Positions 62,011 to 64,000 of a stretch of DNA of 64,000 bases are shown piece by piece. The DNA is from Geodermatophilaceae bacterium URHA0031 (lineage in GTDB: Bacteria > Actinomycetota > Actinomycetes > Mycobacteriales > Geodermatophilaceae), in contig JHVP01000004.1 in the NCBI GenBank assembly GCA_000620205.1, forward strand, positions 1 to 64,000, read 5' to 3'. The notes below the pieces were generated by a model. It did no database searches. It was given only the letters and a program-made list of their open reading frames with translations, and was not told the origin of the DNA. The position numbers and the translations under genes were made by a program. Every line of letters begins with the position of its first letter. Within the stretch, counting starts at the first letter, position 1.

Positions 62011-63524
62011 CCTCGCTGCTGGTCACCGACGTGACCGTGGGCGATCGGCCCGGGCAGGCGGTGCACGTCCTCGACGGTCGGATCGCCTGGCTCGGCCCGG
62101 CCGCCGACGCGCCGTCGGCCGCGCGCATCCTCGACGGCGGGGGCGCCCTGCTGACGCCGTCGTTCGTCGACGCCCACGTGCACGCCACCGCCACCGGGCT
62201 GTCGCTGACCGGGCTGGCCCTGCACGGCACCGACAGCCTCCGCTCCGCCGTCACCCGGGTCGCCGAGCACGCCACCGCCGCCCCGACCGGCACCGTGCTG
62301 GGCACCGGCTGGGACGAGACGGCCTGGCCCGAGGGCCGCGGGCTCACCCGGCACGACCTGGACACCGTGGTCGGGGCGCGGCCGGCCTACCTGGCCCGGG
62401 TCGACGTGCACTCCGCGACGGTGTCGACCGCGCTGCTGGACCGGGTCCCGGGCATCACCGACCTGCCCGGCTACAGCCCCGACGGCCGGCTGCGGCTGGA
62501 CGCCCACCACGCCGTCCGGCAGGCCGCCTACGGCTCGGTGCCGGCCGACCAGCGCCGGGCCGCGCAGCGGGCCACCCTGGCCACCGCCGCAGCGCTGGGC
62601 ATCGGCAGCGTGCACGAGATGGCCGGCCCGGAGGTGTCCAGCGCGGAGGACCTCGCCGGGCTGCTCGAGCTGGCGGCGGAGGGCCCGGGGCCACGGGTGG
62701 TCGGCTACTGGGGGGAACTGTCCGAGCGCGGCGGGCTGGACGTCGTCCGCGAGCTGCGGCTGGCCGGGGCCGGCGGCGACCTGTTCTGCGACGGCGCCTT
62801 CGGCTCGCACACCGCGGCCCTGTCGACGCCCTACGCCGACCGCCCGGACACCTGCGGGAACCTGCGCTTCGACACGCCCGCGCTGGTCGAGCACGTGCGC
62901 GCGTGCACCGCCGCGGGTGTGCAGGCCGGCTTCCACTGCATCGGCGACGCCGCGGTCGACCAGGTGCTCACCGCGGTCGGCGCGGTCGTCGAGGAGCTTG
63001 GCCGGGACGCCGTCCGGGCCTGCCGGCACCGGCTCGAGCACGTGGAGATGGTCAGCGACACCGCCGTCGACCAGCTGCGCCGCTGGGGGATGGTGGCCAG
63101 CGTCCAACCCGCCTTCGACGCCGCCTGGGGCGGCGCCACCGGCATGTACGCCGAGCGGCTGGGCGTCGACCGGGCCGCCGGGTGCAACCCGCTGGCCGAC
63201 CTCGTGGACGCCGGGGTGGTGGTCGCCCTGGGCAGCGACGCCCCGGTCACCCCGCTGGACCCGTGGGGCGGGGTGCACGCCGCGGTGGACCACACCACCC
63301 CGGGCTCGGGCATGCGCCCCTTCGACGCCTTCGACGCCGCCACGCACGGCGGGTGGTTCGCCGCCCGCGCCGAGCACCCGGACGGTCCGCTGGCGGTGGG
63401 CGCCCCGGCGGACCTCGCGCTGTGGGAGACCGGGCAGACGCTCTCGGCGGTCCTGGCCACCCGCGCCCGCCCCACCTGCCGGCAGCTGATCGTCGCCGGC
63501 ACCCCGATCGGAGACCCACGATGA
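62007..63524 (+). CDS. YtcJ-like amidohydrolase within the lysine locus
   Basis: A 505-residue metal-dependent amidohydrolase of the YtcJ/AepA type. Metal ligands are in SFVDAHVHATATG (H-x-H), FCDGAFGSHTAAL, FHCIGDAAVDQV (His), RHRLEHVEMVS (His) and ALGSDAPVTPLDPW (Asp). It starts by ATGA overlap with kdd. Its place between kdd and kamD is unusual for a lysine fermentation cluster, so it may process an amide or lactam connected with this pathway. The substrate is unknown. Confidence 0.82.
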   Translation: MTSLLVTDVTVGDRPGQAVHVLDGRIAWLGPAADAPSAARILDGGGALLTPSFVDAHVHATATGLSLTGLALHGTDSLRSAVTRVAEHATAAPTGTVLGTGWDETAWPEGRGLTRHDLDTVVGARPAYLARVDVHSATVSTALLDRVPGITDLPGYSPDGRLRLDAHHAVRQAAYGSVPADQRRAAQRATLATAAALGIGSVHEMAGPEVSSAEDLAGLLELAAEGPGPRVVGYWGELSERGGLDVVRELRLAGAGGDLFCDGAFGSHTAALSTPYADRPDTCGNLRFDTPALVEHVRACTAAGVQAGFHCIGDAAVDQVLTAVGAVVEELGRDAVRACRHRLEHVEMVSDTAVDQLRRWGMVASVQPAFDAAWGGATGMYAERLGVDRAAGCNPLADLVDAGVVVALGSDAPVTPLDPWGGVHAAVDHTTPGSGMRPFDAFDAATHGGWFAARAEHPDGPLAVGAPADLALWETGQTLSAVLATRARPTCRQLIVAGTPIGDPR

Positions 63525-63550
63525 GGGCCATGTTGGCCAACATGGCCCTC
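63523..63550. repeat. Perfect 28-bp palindrome (GGGCCATGTTGG family)
   Basis: Half-site GAGGGCCATGTTGG without loop, beginning at the last bases of the amidohydrolase stop codon. Its centre lies about 79 bp before the kamD start. Confidence 0.9.
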
Positions 63551-63577
63551 CGACAGCTGCCGGGTGGCCCCTCGACC

Positions 63578-63601
63578 GGGCCATGTTGGCCAACATGGCC
63601 C
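63578..63601. repeat. Perfect 24-bp palindrome (GGGCCATGTTGG family)
   Basis: The second palindrome in the amidohydrolase-kamD gap, spaced 53 bp centre to centre (about five helical turns) from the first. It ends three bases before the GAGGAGG ribosome binding site of kamD. Confidence 0.9.
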
Positions 63602-63615
63602 CTGAGGAGGGAACC

Positions 63616-64000
63616 GTGAGCGTGCTGGAGCTGGACGGCGAGCTGGTGCGCCGGGCGCGGGAGCTGGCCGCGCGGGCGGCCGCGCCGGTGGTCGACCTGG
63701 CCCGGACCCACACCACGGTGTCGGTGGAGCGAGCGGTGCTCCGGCTGGCCGGGCTGACCGGCACCGACCCGGTGCTCGGGGACGGCGAGGTGCCCTGGGT
63801 GAACCGGGTAGTCGACGCGGTGCGCGAGCAGGTGGGGCTGGAGCACGGCGTGGCCCTGCCGGTCTGGCACGCCCTGGGCCGGGACGGCAGCCTGCAGGAG
63901 CTGGCCGAGCAGGTCGGCGCGGGCACCGCCCGGTTCAGCATCCCGGCCGACCCGGAGCCCGCCCGGCTGGCCGCCCGCGCCGCGGTCGCCACCGGGATGG
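63616..64000 (+). CDS. kamD: Lysine 5,6-aminomutase alpha subunit, cut by right edge
   Basis: The first 128 residues of a larger protein. LVRRARELAARAAAPVVDLA and HTTVSVERAVLRLAGLTGTD match the N-terminus of KamD, the PLP-binding alpha subunit of lysine 5,6-aminomutase. The enzyme moves the terminal amino group of lysine or beta-lysine using adenosylcobalamin, with KamE as partner. GTG 63616 is fixed by GAGGAGG five bases upstream. The gene runs beyond the window. Confidence 0.83.
   Translation, partial: MSVLELDGELVRRARELAARAAAPVVDLARTHTTVSVERAVLRLAGLTGTDPVLGDGEVPWVNRVVDAVREQVGLEHGVALPVWHALGRDGSLQELAEQVGAGTARFSIPADPEPARLAARAAVATGM

Overview
The window comes from a high-GC actinomycete. It carries a complete Pup-proteasome system, a mycothiol biosynthesis gene (mshC), a mycothiol-type DinB enzyme, ANTAR and WYL regulators, and strong GC3 bias. 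Gene content and protein style look most like Geodermatophilaceae (Blastococcus, Geodermatophilus, Modestobacter), which is an inference from recall. From about 1.8 to 51 kb, many genes follow, in reverse orientation, the Mycobacterium tuberculosis interval I recall as Rv2141c to Rv2089c: M20 peptidase, uppP, phosphatase/DUF3090/SCO1664 trio, mshC, PAC2, metH, RecB-type nuclease, trmI, mpa, dop, pup, prcBA, pafA, pafBC, tatAC, helY, DUF4333, 5'-3' exonuclease and an M24 peptidase. Most of the window is therefore a conserved chromosomal backbone with lineage-specific insertions.

Layout. 1-1.7 kb: a serine-recombinase-like gene cut by the left edge, a poorly coding stretch and tRNA-Leu(GAG), possibly the border of an integrated element. 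1.8-12 kb: peptidase, SDR, GAF-ANTAR regulator, oxidoreductase, small proteins, then a free-standing rpsD divergent from a DUF2470 gene across a DtxR/IdeR-type iron box, followed by recD2 and an aldo/keto reductase. 12.2-21.6 kb: uppP, the phosphatase/DUF3090/SCO1664 trio, a tandem 101-bp repeat, argG with an ARG-box-like operator, a mycothiol-type enzyme, mshC, dgt and PAC2. 21.8-30.5 kb: metH, a HAD phosphatase, a cassette of ArsR-type regulator, very short P450-like protein and PEP-mutase-family enzyme, a RecB-type nuclease and trmI.

30.5-44 kb is the pupylation and export core. Mpa sits behind a promoter resembling PafBC-dependent (RecA-NDp) promoters. A hairpin and dop follow, then the tightly packed pup, endonuclease VII, prcB, prcA and pafA. 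Pup is synthesised ending in Glu, so Dop should be needed only as depupylase. After a gene-poor gap with a broken ORF and a dispersed 14-bp motif come DUF3866, pafB, pafC, a small membrane protein, tatA, tatC and a lipid kinase. 45-54 kb: helY, DUF4333, exonuclease, M24 peptidase, Lrp regulator, and an Rv2578c-type radical SAM gene that has a LexA-like box and an intein placed at an iron-sulfur cysteine. A degenerate integrase-like gene follows.

54.5-64 kb is an accessory metabolic region: MBL hydrolase, an HpcH/HpaI aldolase that seems to start at an ATC codon, acyltransferase, lipase maturation factor, GNAT, a membrane protein, then a lysine-aminomutase locus (kamA divergent from kdd, an amidohydrolase, kamD cut by the right edge). 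Perfect palindromes with the half-site GGGCCATGTTGG occur once after the lipid kinase and twice just before kamD.
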